DNA of 64,000 bases from Liolophura sinensis. Lineage: Eukaryota; Mollusca; Polyplacophora; Chitonida; Chitonidae. Shown piece after piece: positions 1 to 10,808 of the stretch. The notes beneath the pieces were generated by a model that was not told the origin of the DNA, searched no databases, and worked only from the letters and a program-made list of their open reading frames with translations. Location of the stretch: positions 60,557,249 through 60,621,248 of the forward strand of contig NC_088295.1 in assembly GCF_032854445.1 (NCBI RefSeq), given 5' to 3'. How positions within the stretch are numbered: position 1 is the stretch's first letter; each line of letters opens with the position of its first letter. Made by a program: the position numbers and the translations under genes.

Positions 1-160
1 TTCTGAAAGATTCTTCGGGCAATAGGGGGCCTACAACCATTCACTGAAAATTCAGGGGTATGGTATTAATCAATAAATAAATAGATACACGCATGAATTG
101 TTCATTGTGTAGGTCTATTTCACTTCTTTGATTTCACCAATGTAATATTAATATATATTA

Positions 161-180
161 TCCAAAAAAGAAACGCATAG
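161..180 (+). repeat. Left terminal inverted repeat of the Tc1-like element
   Basis: Begins just inside the TA target dinucleotide and pairs with 1689-1708 in reverse complement. Confidence 0.8.
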
Positions 181-483
181 GTGTTTTGTTTTATTTTAAA
201 ATGAAATAAATACATTTTGTCTTCATTTCATGAGCAAAAGTTGTTTTAATATTGCTAATAGTCACAGTTAGCACACATTTTATTCCTCAAAACATTTCTT
301 GGTTGAAAATGTTGAGTTTGGAGGCCGTTTTTGGAAGAAGTAAAAAATACAGCACCACACTGCATCACGTGCAGTCTTACACGCCGAACTTACGCATGGA
401 AAGCATGCAGTGTGTGACTATAAAACCGCAACTTCGGGCCGGAAATCGGCGTCTTTCAAGTGGTGTTATCAAGCTGATTCAAC

Positions 484-1518
484 ATGCCACGTCTTGACAC
501 TGTCACAAGAAATATTGCCATTGGAAGACTTCAAGCTGGAGAGTCCGAATCGTCCATTTCTAGGCGTCTACATGTCAGCCAGAACACGATTTCACGGCTT
601 GCTGCCCGCTACAACAATACTGGGACAACAAATAACCGTCGGCGTTCAGGTCGACCACGTGTCACTACAGCAGCCCAAGATCGCTACATAAGGGTCCTCC
701 ATCTGCGTGACCGTTGTGCTACAGCTGAAAGCACAGCAGCCAGCATACCGGGACTGAGGAGGATATCAGGTCAGACAGTGCGGAACAGGCTGAGGGAACA
801 TGGACTGAGAGCCAGGAGGCCCTATGTTGGGATCGTGCTGCGTCCTCACCATCGCGCCAATCGCCTCCGATGGTGTAACAACGTGACTGCATGGAATCTA
901 CGCAACTGGCGACGCATTTGGTTCAGTGATGAGTCCAGGTTCCTATTGCAGAGACGTGATGGTAGAAACCGGGTTTACAGACGTGCTCACGAACGTTATG
1001 CCCCTAACTGCGTACGCCAAGTGGACAGATTTGGTGGAGGGAGTGTGATGATGTGGGCAGCTGGTCGTATAAATCTTGTCCACGTTCAGGGAAATCTTAC
1101 GGCCGTACGCTACCGAGACACCATCCTGCAGCCACACCTCTTACCTGTCATTGACGTTCAGAGGGAGTTGTTCCAGCAGGACAACGCCAGACCGCACAAG
1201 GCACGTTTCACAAGGGACTTCCTCGCCGAAAACAATGTAAATGTGCTACCTTGGCCGTCCCGTTCCCCGGATCTTAACCCAGTTGAGCATCTGTGGGATG
1301 AACTTGATCCACGTCTACGCCAACGTCAATCTCAACGCCAAACGCTTCAAGAGCAAGTTGCATGTTTGCAGGAGGAGTGGCAGAACATTCCCCAGGCCTC
1401 TATCCAGCGTCTCATCCAGTCCATGACAAGGCGTGTCAGAACTGTTATTCGTGGTGGTCACAACGTGGCCACAACAGATACTGCACGTGGTGCCCGTGGT
1501 GGTCACAACAGATACTGA
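484..1518 (+). CDS. Tc1-like transposase, 344 aa
   Basis: This is a cut-and-paste transposase that binds the element's own ends and cuts and rejoins DNA in the nucleus. The N-terminus (about residues 5-60) is a helix-turn-helix of the paired type, followed by a GRPR-containing basic linker (RRRSGRPRV). The catalytic core shows the first Asp in WFSDESRF, the second in QQDNARPHK and the Glu in PDLNPVEHLW. I count 34 residues between the second Asp and the Glu, giving the DD34E signature of the Tc1 group. Length matches the family's usual 340 or so residues. There are no internal stops or frameshifts, so the protein could be functional. The start at 484 gives the full helix-turn-helix, and an overlapping frame from 410 is a shadow. 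Confidence 0.93.
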   Translation: MPRLDTVTRNIAIGRLQAGESESSISRRLHVSQNTISRLAARYNNTGTTNNRRRSGRPRVTTAAQDRYIRVLHLRDRCATAESTAASIPGLRRISGQTVRNRLREHGLRARRPYVGIVLRPHHRANRLRWCNNVTAWNLRNWRRIWFSDESRFLLQRRDGRNRVYRRAHERYAPNCVRQVDRFGGGSVMMWAAGRINLVHVQGNLTAVRYRDTILQPHLLPVIDVQRELFQQDNARPHKARFTRDFLAENNVNVLPWPSRSPDLNPVEHLWDELDPRLRQRQSQRQTLQEQVACLQEEWQNIPQASIQRLIQSMTRRVRTVIRGGHNVATTDTARGARGGHNRY

Positions 1519-1688
1519 CATTCCACTCAAGTGGGAGACTCATTGTGAGTGTCTTACCTTAAGTTGATGGCCTTGTTGTCTAGATATGGACCCTTCCTTA
1601 ATCTGTGTAAAAAATATTTGCAGAATAGCAATTCTTTTTTAGTTATGCATAATTGAAAAGATTGCATCACCTCCGCAAAAAACCGGGT

Positions 1689-1708
1689 TATGCCTTTCTT
1701 TTTTTGGA
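1689..1708 (-). repeat. Right terminal inverted repeat of the Tc1-like element
   Basis: Reverse complement reads TCCAAAAAAAGAAAGGCATA, matching the left end except for one extra A and one C/G change. Confidence 0.8.
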
Positions 1709-1792
1709 TAGTATAACTCTGACTAAAATTGAAACCGTACCCCTTAAGGTGTGGCGCCAGCGAGCGGATCTTCGTAGGTTTTTCTCTCCCCT

Positions 1793-1872
1793 CAGTTTGC
1801 TTCCACCATTATTCCGGCCACAAATTTTGAGTACGGCCTTAACGATCAACCAAATAAATAAATAAATAAATC
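1793..1872 (+). repeat. SINE family 1, 3' fragment
   Basis: The stretch preserves the family 1 tail: a diverged copy of the TTCCTCCCACCATAATG block, then GAGTACGGC and an AAAT-repeat tail. The tRNA-derived head is missing. It starts about 80 bp beyond the Tc1 element. Confidence 0.6.
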
Positions 1873-2227
1873 AATTTGGAATACTGCCAGATTTATGATA
1901 TCTAATTCTTAGCTGCAAGACACAGGACATAACACGCGTCAGAGCAAATTTCCACTACAGCAGAATTGTCAGTCATCAAAAAGATTTAATGCCTAACTAG
2001 CGAGCAGCTTAAAATTTCTATTACCAAAGCCATTAAAGATAAATCTTTGGCAGTTATATTCAGATTACTTCATACTTATTTATAAAGGTACTTTATACAA
2101 AAAAATAATAAAAAAACCTCAGTGTGAATGGAAGCAATTATAATCACATGGCTGTAAACTATATCAAAATAAAAAAAATGCCTTTTATAAAAGGTGGTAA
2201 TAGGAAAAAGATACGCCACGATCTTGG

Positions 2228-2365
2228 CTTTTATCGATTTCGATAAATGATTTATCGATGTTGAGAAATGATTTCTCGATATCAATAAATGAATTAGCGA
2301 TATCGACAAATTTCAGCGATTTATCGATAGCAATAAATCAGTTAGCGATATCGATAACACTCGGT
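2228..2365. repeat. Palindromic 21-bp minisatellite, block 1
   Basis: About six degenerate units of 21 bp, each centred on ATCGATATCGAT-like palindromes flanked by AAATGA/TTTA. Because 21 is divisible by three and each unit is a near palindrome, both strands stay open and encode a heptad with alternating Ser and Ile/Leu. Several copies contain TATCGATA, the core of the insect DRE/DREF promoter element. I do not think it is a gene; the open frames follow from the repeat. Confidence 0.75.
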
Positions 2366-2517
2366 AGCACGAGCGATACAAGTCCCAGTATAAAACCTTG
2401 TCGGTATAATAAAAATTTGGCAAATTTCATTTGTTTTATTTGTGTTCCGTGAAACTTCCGGTTAACATATTGCGAGATGTTAGGATATAGCAGTAAACAT
2501 CAGAGGTTTCAAAAGCG

Positions 2518-2660
2518 GAATTATCGATATGTCGATTTCATTTTCATGTTGCTTTTTAATTTATCGATGTCGTTAATTTATTTTTCGATGTCATTAACTG
2601 ATTTATTGATATCGATAATTCATTTATCGACATCGATAAAAGATTTATTGCAGTTAACAG
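2518..2660. repeat. Palindromic 21-bp minisatellite, block 2
   Basis: A second run of about six units of the same 21-bp family, about 150 bp after block 1. Units contain ATCGATGTCGTTAA and ATTGATATCGATAA variants. The spacer (2366-2517) does not follow the period. Confidence 0.75.
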
Positions 2661-4050
2661 TCACATGTTTGGCGGATCTCGACCCTACAATTAAACTATG
2701 CTTATTTCATATAATTAACCGCTCATCACATCTGTTTTCATCCAAATTAATAAATAGTCACGTAAATCTTTCATCTCTTTCTGACTTTTCTCAGCCATGC
2801 ATTCCATTCTTGCGGGTTAGGAAGACTCTGCCAGCATGTTGGAAAGACAATGTTACATGATCATTGTAATCCAAGTCGAACTGTGTCAATAACCGGGCAG
2901 TATCATTCCACGTGCGTGGAAGCGTTAGAAATCTTACCTCTATGTAATAAGTAACGATGCAGTAAGTGCATGTATTGATATTTCCGTGCCTTTCTTTCCA
3001 GACGACATCCCTTTCTCAAATTAATTAAAGTATACTTCAGGAATACTTATCTCAGGTGAAGTAACAAGAGCCCGGATTTCACCGGCTACCTATGATTATG
3101 TCCCAACAATGAATCTACTGTCGCCATTCTGGATTTACTCTTCATGCTTTCAAATTTCGAACTTTACTTTTAGTCTCTTTCCTGCTTGTTGTTGAGTTTT
3201 ACCATTTTACATTACAGAATTTACAGTTTAATTCTCGGCACACAACCGTGTGCTTTAAAGAACTCGACTAAAGAGAATAGGTCATAAGGCAGTGTGCATT
3301 GGTTTCTGATTGTATAATGGTCTTGACTCTTCACAAGGTGTTTTTGCCAACAGGCATACGTGCTCAGAACTCTTCACGAAAACAAAACGGTTCAAAGCTG
3401 AGCAAAAAGAAACCATTCAACTCTGATATGCGTTTTGACTACATCTTTATACAATACACAGAAACAGTGAGGTATTACAGCAAAGAAAAAACAGAAATCA
3501 CTGCTTGTGTCAAATCTCTTCTGACAATTCACCTGCTCAAAAAGCGCGTCTTTCAGCAAAGATCTGTGTCCCAGGTTTAGGTCAGAAAAGGTAGATTCCG
3601 TTCATAATGATATCTCGTTGCCCTATGACTGAGGTATACAAGCTAATGAAGAGGTGTCGAAAACTTACATCTACATTGTCAGTTTGTAAAATTAGACTGT
3701 CTCTATTCTAATTTTGTAATACTATGTCTTTTACAGATTTCCGCTTTTAAGAAAAGAAACTAGAACTAGAATAAAGGAATTACTGCGTTTAAATTGTTTA
3801 ACAATGCCATGTGAGTTGTAATCAAATTTAGGATCAAAATAAACCCGAAATATGCTTAATATTAGCGGTCCACAAACGGCTGTAGACGACATCGGAACAA
3901 GACTAGTGCAACATCGGTCAAACAACACCATTAAAAACAATCTGATGAACAGGTTTTCTGAGCACTAACGCATAACGCACGAGTCCATGATAACCTAGCT
4001 GGTGAGGTGACATATATACATATGCACTCCCGGAGGCGTGCTTGCTGATA
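2661..4050. other. Intergenic AT-rich DNA, no gene seen
   Basis: The open frames here are short, lack domain patterns and have no convincing splice-bounded exons. I see no clear repeat in this stretch. Confidence 0.5.
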
Positions 4051-4054
4051 CTTA

Positions 4055-4104
4055 CTCGTTACAGCGCATGCGTCGCTCTCAACCTCTCGCTTTACATCAG
4101 GACC
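4055..4104 (-). repeat. Dispersed repeat, inverted copy 1
   Basis: On the minus strand it reads GATGTAAAGCGAGAGG and continues to GACGCATGCGCTGTAA. It matches 4395-4434 on the plus strand with about one mismatch over 40 bases. Weaker similarity continues past the core (GAGTA, then TCACCAG). Confidence 0.65.
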
Positions 4105-4394
4105 ACCAATAGACAAGCTGGACCTTCGGAGCCTGTGAGACGCAGGTAGGCTTGTTTAAGCATAGCTTCACAACCTCTGTCCACCCACATAAATAGCATC
4201 AGTAAAACTGTTTTAGGTTTTGTTTTGGAATTATGCTGTTCCTACTCTAGATAAAGAGAATGCTTAAGGTATCATTAGAGACGAAGGCTGAGTGATTGCT
4301 TGTGATTTCTCACATCACTTCCTACCTCATCAACGTGACCCCAGTGACATCGGCGTTGTTCAACATTTCTGTATAAAATTTGCTATTCGTTGCA

Positions 4395-4440
4395 GTGATG
4401 TAAAGCGAGAGGTAGAGAGCGACGCATGCGCTGTAAGGAG
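4395..4440 (+). repeat. Dispersed repeat, inverted copy 2
   Basis: The partner of the copy at 4055-4104, in opposite orientation and about 300 bp away. The two could form a hairpin or be two insertions of one element. Neither copy shows the ends of a known transposon. Confidence 0.65.
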
Positions 4441-6350
4441 TATGAATATGGTATTCAGAACGACTCACCAGTTACCCATAATACCGAGAAAGACATAACT
4501 TGCATGTAAAAAAATATGTTCATTTATACATCATTTGTTATTGATGATTCTTATTCATCTGTCGTAATATTCAAAATTACTAAAAGATTTTATTTTGTAT
4601 GAGTGAACGTTGTGTAAAATATCATTCAGTTAAAAAGGTAACACATTGTCATCTTGAAACGCTTAGATGTGATTATAGAAAGACTAAATAATCAAATATC
4701 GTTCAGTCGTTATGTCATCATCATGGATTTAACATTTATCAAATATACGGGATAGAAGTGTGGTTTTATGGCATCCAGTAAAGCTTTAAAATTCGTGAAA
4801 ATAAAAACGTTGCTGTTGCAAATTAAACGTTTGACAGTAAATCCAATCCCCTTGTGCTGTCAGCAGCAATTTCTCACCACACAACAATATTTACCCAGTC
4901 TAAAAAAACGGTACACACACTTCAAGGGGACTAACTCTTTTTAACATATATCTGTCCATCAGCACGACTTCTTGATTCCCTTCGACTTGCATGTAGTTTT
5001 ATTTGTCGCATGCTTCAATGAAATGATGTGGAAAATGCGCATATGTGATAATAAAAACAAAACACAATACACACTCGTCTTGTATATTTCTGATTTTTGT
5101 AGTCCGAAATGATCCACCGTGCACATTTACACATGTGTATACGCAGCAAGACTGAGCAGTTTTTCAGTCATGCGCATTCGTTTTATTACGTATTTCATTA
5201 CCGGGTCAACAAATCCGATGTCCGTGGAGTAAAGGCAGAGTCGAAAACACAGACTACTAATTCTGTAAGTAATGAAACCGTACACTGCTTTGTGGTAAAA
5301 AATGCCAACGTTTCCTTTCCTCGTGTTTCTTTTCATGGGAATTTCACCCCAAGTTAATCATACGATTACCGAAATAGTATAATCTCAGATACGACATTCC
5401 TGCAGGTAACACTAATCTAGATCTGCCACATATACACACCTACTGCACATGACAAGGTTTGCCATATGTCTCACTGTGTTACGTGTACATGCTTGTAAAC
5501 CCATTATATATAAAGGCGTCTGATGTTTTTTCAATATCCAGTTTTCCGTATCAAATTCTCGTTCTGGTTGAATACTTCGCAGCGTGTTGTTATATTTAAG
5601 CGCCATCTAGTGGTGAAGACCCTGAGCTACAATAAGGAAGTCATGTTAACGCAGAATATAACAATGTGTTGAATGATTCGTCCATTTTACCAATGATTAA
5701 AACATGCTTGAAAAATGCATGTAATATAAAAAAATTCCCAAAGATATTTCTTACATTTACGACCATTTAATTATGAATGACTGACATGGAGCTATATGTA
5801 TCTCTGGTAAATTTACCGTCGATAGCGTATACATGTGTGTACGCCATACGTGTGAAATTTCGTCGGTAACATATTTGTAGGAAATCCGATTTCAGGAGGA
5901 AGGCCTTAAAGACTAGATTAAACAAGGAAATGAAACATTTTCCTGTTGTACATGCACTTTTCTCAGCAGCCTGATTTGGCCTGAAAAAAAATACATGCAC
6001 TGAGAAATGAAGCCAACAGGTAAATATACTTGACCAATGATGTTTCACTGCATTTATATTTCTTTTTCTTTTCTTTCCTTTTTTCATAATCACGACTTGG
6101 CCTTAATGCAACCTCGACTCCAAACTTACACCAGCTGGTTATATTTCGACTGACCAGTTATGTTTTACTGACATGACCAAGTGCTTAAGTTAATGAGGTT
6201 CACTCTTTGGTTCGAAGGCAAATACCCTGTCTAACCAAATCACTTTTCTCCGCCTTTACTCACACCAAATAATTTACCAAAAATACTGAGGATATGTGAA
6301 GAACCAAGTGCCGTATCGTTGTATACATTCTTCTTTATTTGGAATTACAG
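4441..6350. other. Intergenic DNA upstream of gene A, no gene seen
   Basis: AT-rich sequence with only short unsupported frames. Any promoter and 5' untranslated exon of gene A should lie in this interval, but I cannot place a start site. The one notable site is the CTCF-like motif at 5600-5613. Confidence 0.45.
5600..5613 (-). promoter_or_regulatory. CTCF-like core motif
   Basis: The minus strand reads CCACTAGATGGCGC, which fits the conserved bilaterian CTCF core (CCASYAGRKGGCRS) at every position. It lies about 780 bp upstream of the first recognised exon of gene A, so it could mark a boundary of the receptor cluster. A 14-base match alone does not show that the site is occupied. Confidence 0.45.
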
Positions 6351-6375
6351 CACCTGTGAAAAAAGACCAACAGAC

Positions 6376-6454
6376 ATGTCAAAGGCTTTCATACATTACA
6401 TATTTGTGTGCGTTGGTGCACATGTGCTACGGTGGACCAGTGCACAAAATCCAG
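6376..6454 (+). CDS. Gene A exon 1: signal peptide
   Basis: ATG at 6376 opens 26 codons with a hydrophobic core (HYIFVCVGAHVL) and a likely cleavage after Ser-Ala, before QNPG. The exon ends CCAG|GTAAGG in phase 1. A pyrimidine-rich acceptor (TTTATTTGGAATTACAG) ends at 6350, so translation starts 25 nt into a spliced exon. The last 16 bases across the donor (GCACAAAATCCAGGTA) are identical to the corresponding exon of gene B at 45612-45627, which marks the two as relatives. Confidence 0.72.
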
Positions 6455-7361
6455 GTAAGGACGCCTACATGTCAGGACGCCTCGAGAATTAATGTTCTGA
6501 ATCACACGGCTGAAAAGTTTGTTGAAAGTTTGTAACACACTGTACAGACAGTACAAGAGGCCACAGTCTCCTAAAATATGGAAGGCTCTCGCATGTATTT
6601 TTACATACCAGAGAATCCCTAAGATGGATTCGCTGATATCTGACACTATAAGAGGTTTGGGAGTGAAACCCACAAATTGTAGATGTTGAAATCTTAGCAG
6701 TCGAGGTACACGAGTGCATTGATTTTCCTTTACTATTTACGGATTGAATTTGTCAACTTCAATCTCAATAACAGATATCCCTTTACTTCCTCTTGACACC
6801 ATGCCATACCTCAAGCTTACACTTTCCTCTGCAACATATCAAAAAATCAACCTAGCATGACCATCATTTTTTTTTAGCTGTGGTCGCTGGAAGTGATGTC
6901 ATAGCATTTGGTTATCTTGGTAACCACAAGGGTGGAATGTAACACTGGCAAAAAAGTTTTCAGCTCTATCCAAATACAAATAAAATTTTGATATATTTTA
7001 AGTAGGTGCAAAATAACAGTGCAGGAATTTATAGTGCATCAACAATCTAAACTGTCTGTGTGACACTATTGCCCAATCATTTCTCCTGCACTCTTCGGTT
7101 CGAAGGCAAATCTTTTGTCATAGTCACGACTCAAATTGCGCATGTATAACCTATATTGATGTGGGGAATTCGACCATGTGACCAAAAAGTGCCGTGCTTG
7201 AAACCTGAACACGAGAAAAACGTGATTCGTGCTGGATTCGTACTGAAATACAGATTCCGATAGTCGGGTTGTTTGTGCTTTTTGTGCCATGTACATGTAA
7301 TCAGAGTTTTCAGAGATCAGATTTACGCACATACATAAACATATCAACTTACCGTATCAAG

Positions 7362-7410
7362 TAGTATTGAGTATGGTTTCTCTGTCCAGCCAAATATATA
7401 AATAAATTTG
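7362..7410 (+). repeat. SINE family 1, tail remnant
   Basis: TTGAGTATGG followed by CCAGCCAAATATATAAATAAAT matches the family 1 3' end in diverged form. Lies in intron 1 of gene A. Confidence 0.45.
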
Positions 7411-7643
7411 CCTGTTGCAAGAACAAGTAATCAGTTATCTAACTTGTTTGTTAATGCCACCCCAATAAGTAAGGGTTTTTTTTAACCCTTCAGTTGTTAA
7501 TACCAACGCTTTATGAAATGCCAAATATTGGACTGTGCCATGTGCAATGTTATATGCAATATTTATAATGACATCATATCTTTCTTGTAGATATAGTCTT
7601 CACACGAAGTCAACAATGCTGAGCCCTGTGTTTTCAATTTCAG

Positions 7644-7940
7644 GTGTTCGTGCCCTTACATCTGCATGTGATCAGTTAGTTGGGGGTCAAGTTATCCTGA
7701 GAGGCACGTTTGATAGCATCCCTTTAGGTCCGGTTAACTGGATAAGGCCTGATGGTATAACTGTTGGTTCCTGTAAGGCGAATGAAACATGTGACACAAA
7801 CAGTACAGGATATGTTGTATCGCAATCCTCTACTTTAAACTATACCATTGTGATAGCATCGGCTACCAGTGTAGACGCTGGGGGATGGACATTCGAGGAC
7901 GCCATAAACACCGTCAAATTCAACCTTGAATTACTATCGG
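7644..7940 (+). CDS. Gene A exon 2: Ig-like domain 1 lacking core cysteines
   Basis: A 99-codon phase 1-1 exon between TTTTCAATTTCAG and GTCAGT. The Ig pattern is visible: VGGQVILRG for the B strand, VNWIRPDG for the C strand with the core Trp, and SVDAGGWTFED for the F strand. The two cysteines that normally bridge strands B and F are absent. The first position is Gly (codon 7703-7705, GGC) and the second is Phe (7892-7894, TTC), each one base from TGC. Other cysteines (SACDQ, GSCKANETC) may form a different bridge. Probably an extracellular ligand- or partner-binding domain. Confidence 0.72.
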
Positions 7941-8169
7941 GTCAGTATTTGCAGGCACTTTATATTTTCTATTGAGGTTTCACAAATTAGTCTGGCAAAA
8001 TAAAAGAAACGAAATATATATATATGTAAATTGCCTGGTGCATGACTGCACATACCTACAAACCGAACTATGCTTTCACAACTGCAGTTTAACTCCAGTA
8101 CTCTTAGTTACATTCCTGCTTTTCCATATCTACTACATGAGTGTATGTCCGTCTGACAACAAACACTTC

Positions 8170-9080
8170 TTCCAGAAATCCGTGACAAATAATTCATCTA
8201 GAAATACATGACAAAAAATGGTTTAGATATTCATCACCAACAAGTCCGAGACAAATAACCCGTCTAGGAATCCATAACAAATATTCCGTCTAGCAATCCA
8301 TGACAAATGTTCTGTCTAGCAGTCCATGACAAATATTGCATCTAGCAATCCATGACAAATATCCCATGACAAATATTGCATTTAGCAGTCCATGACAAAT
8401 ATGCCGTCTAGCAATCCATGACAAATATTCCGTCCAGCAATCAATGACAAATATTGCATCTAGCAATCCATGACAAATATTACATCTAGCAATCCATGAC
8501 AAATATTCCATGACAAATATTCCGTCTAGCAATCCATGACAAATATTCTGTCTAGCAGTCCATGACAAATATTGCATCTAGCAATCCATGACAAATATCC
8601 CATGACAAATATGCCGTCTAGCAATCCATGACAAATATTCCGTCTAACAATCCATGACAAATATTTCGTCTAGCAATCCATGACAACTATACCATCTACC
8701 AATCCATGACAAATATACCATCAAGCAATCCAGGACAAAGATTGCACCTAGCAATTCAGGACAAATATTCCGTCTAGCAATCTCATGACAAATATTGCAT
8801 CTAGCAATCCAGGACAAATATTGCATCTAGCAATCCAGGACAAATATTGCATCTAGCAATCCAGGACAAATATTCCGTCTGAAATCCATGACATATTATT
8901 TGTTCATGATAAATACTCCACCCGAAAATTCATGATATAATTCGCCCGTTATAAATCATCTGAAAATCCATAACATATAATTCGTTCATGATAAATATTA
9001 TTTTTTACATAATTCGTTCATTATAAATAATTTGTACGGAAATCAATGGCAAATCATTCATCTGGAATCCCATGACATTT
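8170..9080. repeat. 26-bp minisatellite in gene A intron
   Basis: About 28 units of 26 bp built on GTCTAGCAATCCATGAC plus AAATATTCC. The core 8280-8890 is regular; the flanks to about 9080 decay. A composite of several units including a short CCCATGACAAATAT insert recurs at 8311 and 8547, showing higher-order duplication of about 236 bp. The long minus-strand frames here only reflect the repeat (three units make 78 nt). Confidence 0.9.
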
Positions 9081-9591
9081 CACAGTTAGTACAGCGGCAC
9101 ACGTTTCGGAAACACAATTCGTCCAAACAATAATGGTGTACATGAAGTTACTTTGCCATTTATGTCTGTTAACTGCTTCCATTGAAATATATCTATCCTA
9201 GTTTGTCACTTTATATAATTCCAAAGTCCTGTTATGATTTGTGTTGAACGTTGTTTTGGAAATTGATCTTGCGATTATTGCCGTAAAACGTACATTGTTA
9301 TGGCTGACAATTGGTTCCGACGTCTTGATCCACCTGACTGTATGTCCAGTCGGAACTCACGTACAATTAAGCTGCGATGTTGCCTGTGCTTAGTGATTTA
9401 TAACGACCGTGCTCAAACTTTATATATTGTGTAGGTATGCAGTGTATATAGAAAAAATATATATCACAACTCACATCCGAGCACAGGACCACACGGATTT
9501 ACACAACGTATAATTCTTTAGACAGTAGTTAACAGTAAGCAGTTCAGGGGGAAGCGGTCGTTATTTTAATGAAACTTAATGTACTTATTTA

Positions 9592-9680
9592 GTAATTTGA
9601 TTGGTGTTTTACGCTGTACTTAAGAATATTTCACATATACGACAGCATCCAGCATTATGGTGAAAGGAACGGGGCTTTTT
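9592..9680 (-). repeat. SINE family 1, degraded 3' part
   Basis: GATTGGTGTTTTACGCTGTA, AAGAATATTTCAC and CAGCATTATGGTG are all recognisable family 1 segments in reverse orientation. The head is missing. Confidence 0.65.
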
Positions 9681-9743
9681 TCCGTGGGTGAGTTGCCGCC
9701 TACTATTTCTCATTGCTTATCAGACATTTTTTGTTTGTATCAG

Positions 9744-9880
9744 TGAATCTTACTACAGTTGACGTGTCTTGTGGTAATTTGTCTGGTGAAACCATCAGCG
9801 TACAGCGTGATTCAGCAGAACAGGTGACATGTAACACCGACTGTATACCAGGGAACTGGACGCTAACCTTCAGTCTGGAG
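9744..9880 (+). CDS. Gene A exon 3: first half of Ig-like domain 2
   Basis: Acceptor TTGTTTGTATCAG, donor GAG|GTAAAT; phase 1 in, phase 0 out. It encodes VDVSCGNLSGETISV followed by EQVTCNTDCIPGNWTL, with a candidate B-strand Cys and a Trp. The domain is completed by the exon at 10809, so this Ig domain is divided by an intron, unlike those of gene C. Confidence 0.6.
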
Positions 9881-10597
9881 GTAAATACATATACACCTGT
9901 CATGATTCAAGCATTACAAACGACCCATCATACTTCTGACGATGAAAGCATTCACTTACGCACTCATAATTACATTCTGGCTGGGTAAGCGCCTCCATGT
10001 AAACAAGATATTAAGTGAAATGCACCATTCTTTCCCAGGGGCTTGTAAATCGCATACATCTGTCGGCCATTGTGTAAGAGATCTCGCAATCGCAATGCGG
10101 CTGGTTATTATCAAACTCATGAGGTGTCCAAATAAATATCTCCGTGAGATAAAATGCCGTCTGTTCAGTCTAGTCTAATCTACTTTAGTATACAATGCGC
10201 TCCAATGAAATCAGTAATATCGTACCACGTGACTGTGGTGTACATGTACTTGGAGCGATATTGGATCCCAGAGAGCCGTATTATTTTCATCTTCTCAATA
10301 GTATTTTGCGGAATTTTCAAATCAACAAATAATGAATTTTATTCCTCAGTCAACATTTCAACCTCATCAGAAACGCTGTGAGCAAACGATACCCTAAAAT
10401 GCTTTAGCATATAAAATTACTTTCCTTAACTGCTACCACACATGATGAAAATAATTTCGCTCTCTCTGGAGCCTAATACCGCTCCACGTACACGACGGTC
10501 ACGTGATACGATATAACCCATTTCATTGGAACACGTTTCTAGCTGTATAATAATATAGCATAGTGTGGTTGCTTACAGTATTATAAAGCATATAGTC

Positions 10598-10690
10598 AGC
10601 CAGCAACCTACGAATTTCCGTGGGTTCATAAGTGAAAAATTCTTGAGAACGACGTAAAACACCAATCAAGTAGACAAATAAACAAATATA
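10598..10690 (+). repeat. SINE family 1, degraded 3' part
   Basis: Carries CCAGCAACCTACG, a shortened body, then ATTCTTGAGAACGACGTAAA and CACCAATCAA with an A-rich tail. The middle is deleted. Confidence 0.6.
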
Positions 10691-10808
10691 AAGTATGTAC
10701 ATGCAGTATACTAGTATAGTATAATATCTTCAGATGTACGTTGTCTCCTGATGCGCTAAGAGCATAGTCTGTGTATAAATATTTTCTCTAACCACATTCT
10801 TGTTTAAG

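Larger units (their letters stand above)
159..1710 (+). mobile_element. Tc1-like DNA transposon
   Basis: The element is bounded by TA dinucleotides (159-160 and 1709-1710), as expected for Tc1/mariner insertion. The ends form short inverted repeats: about 161-180 on the left (TCCAAAAAAGAAACGCATA) and the reverse complement at about 1689-1708, which match with one mismatch and one indel. One transposase frame fills the middle. The inverted repeats are short (about 20 bp) and stop matching further in. The intact reading frame and recognisable ends suggest a fairly recent insertion; current activity is unknown. Confidence 0.88.

Noticed and set aside
8290-8826. Minus-strand frames repeating a CHGLLD/YLSWIAR pattern
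   Set aside because: Produced entirely by the 26-bp tandem repeat.
8170-9080. Possible CRISPR-like array
   Set aside because: The repeats are contiguous with no unique spacers and the DNA is animal; it is a minisatellite.
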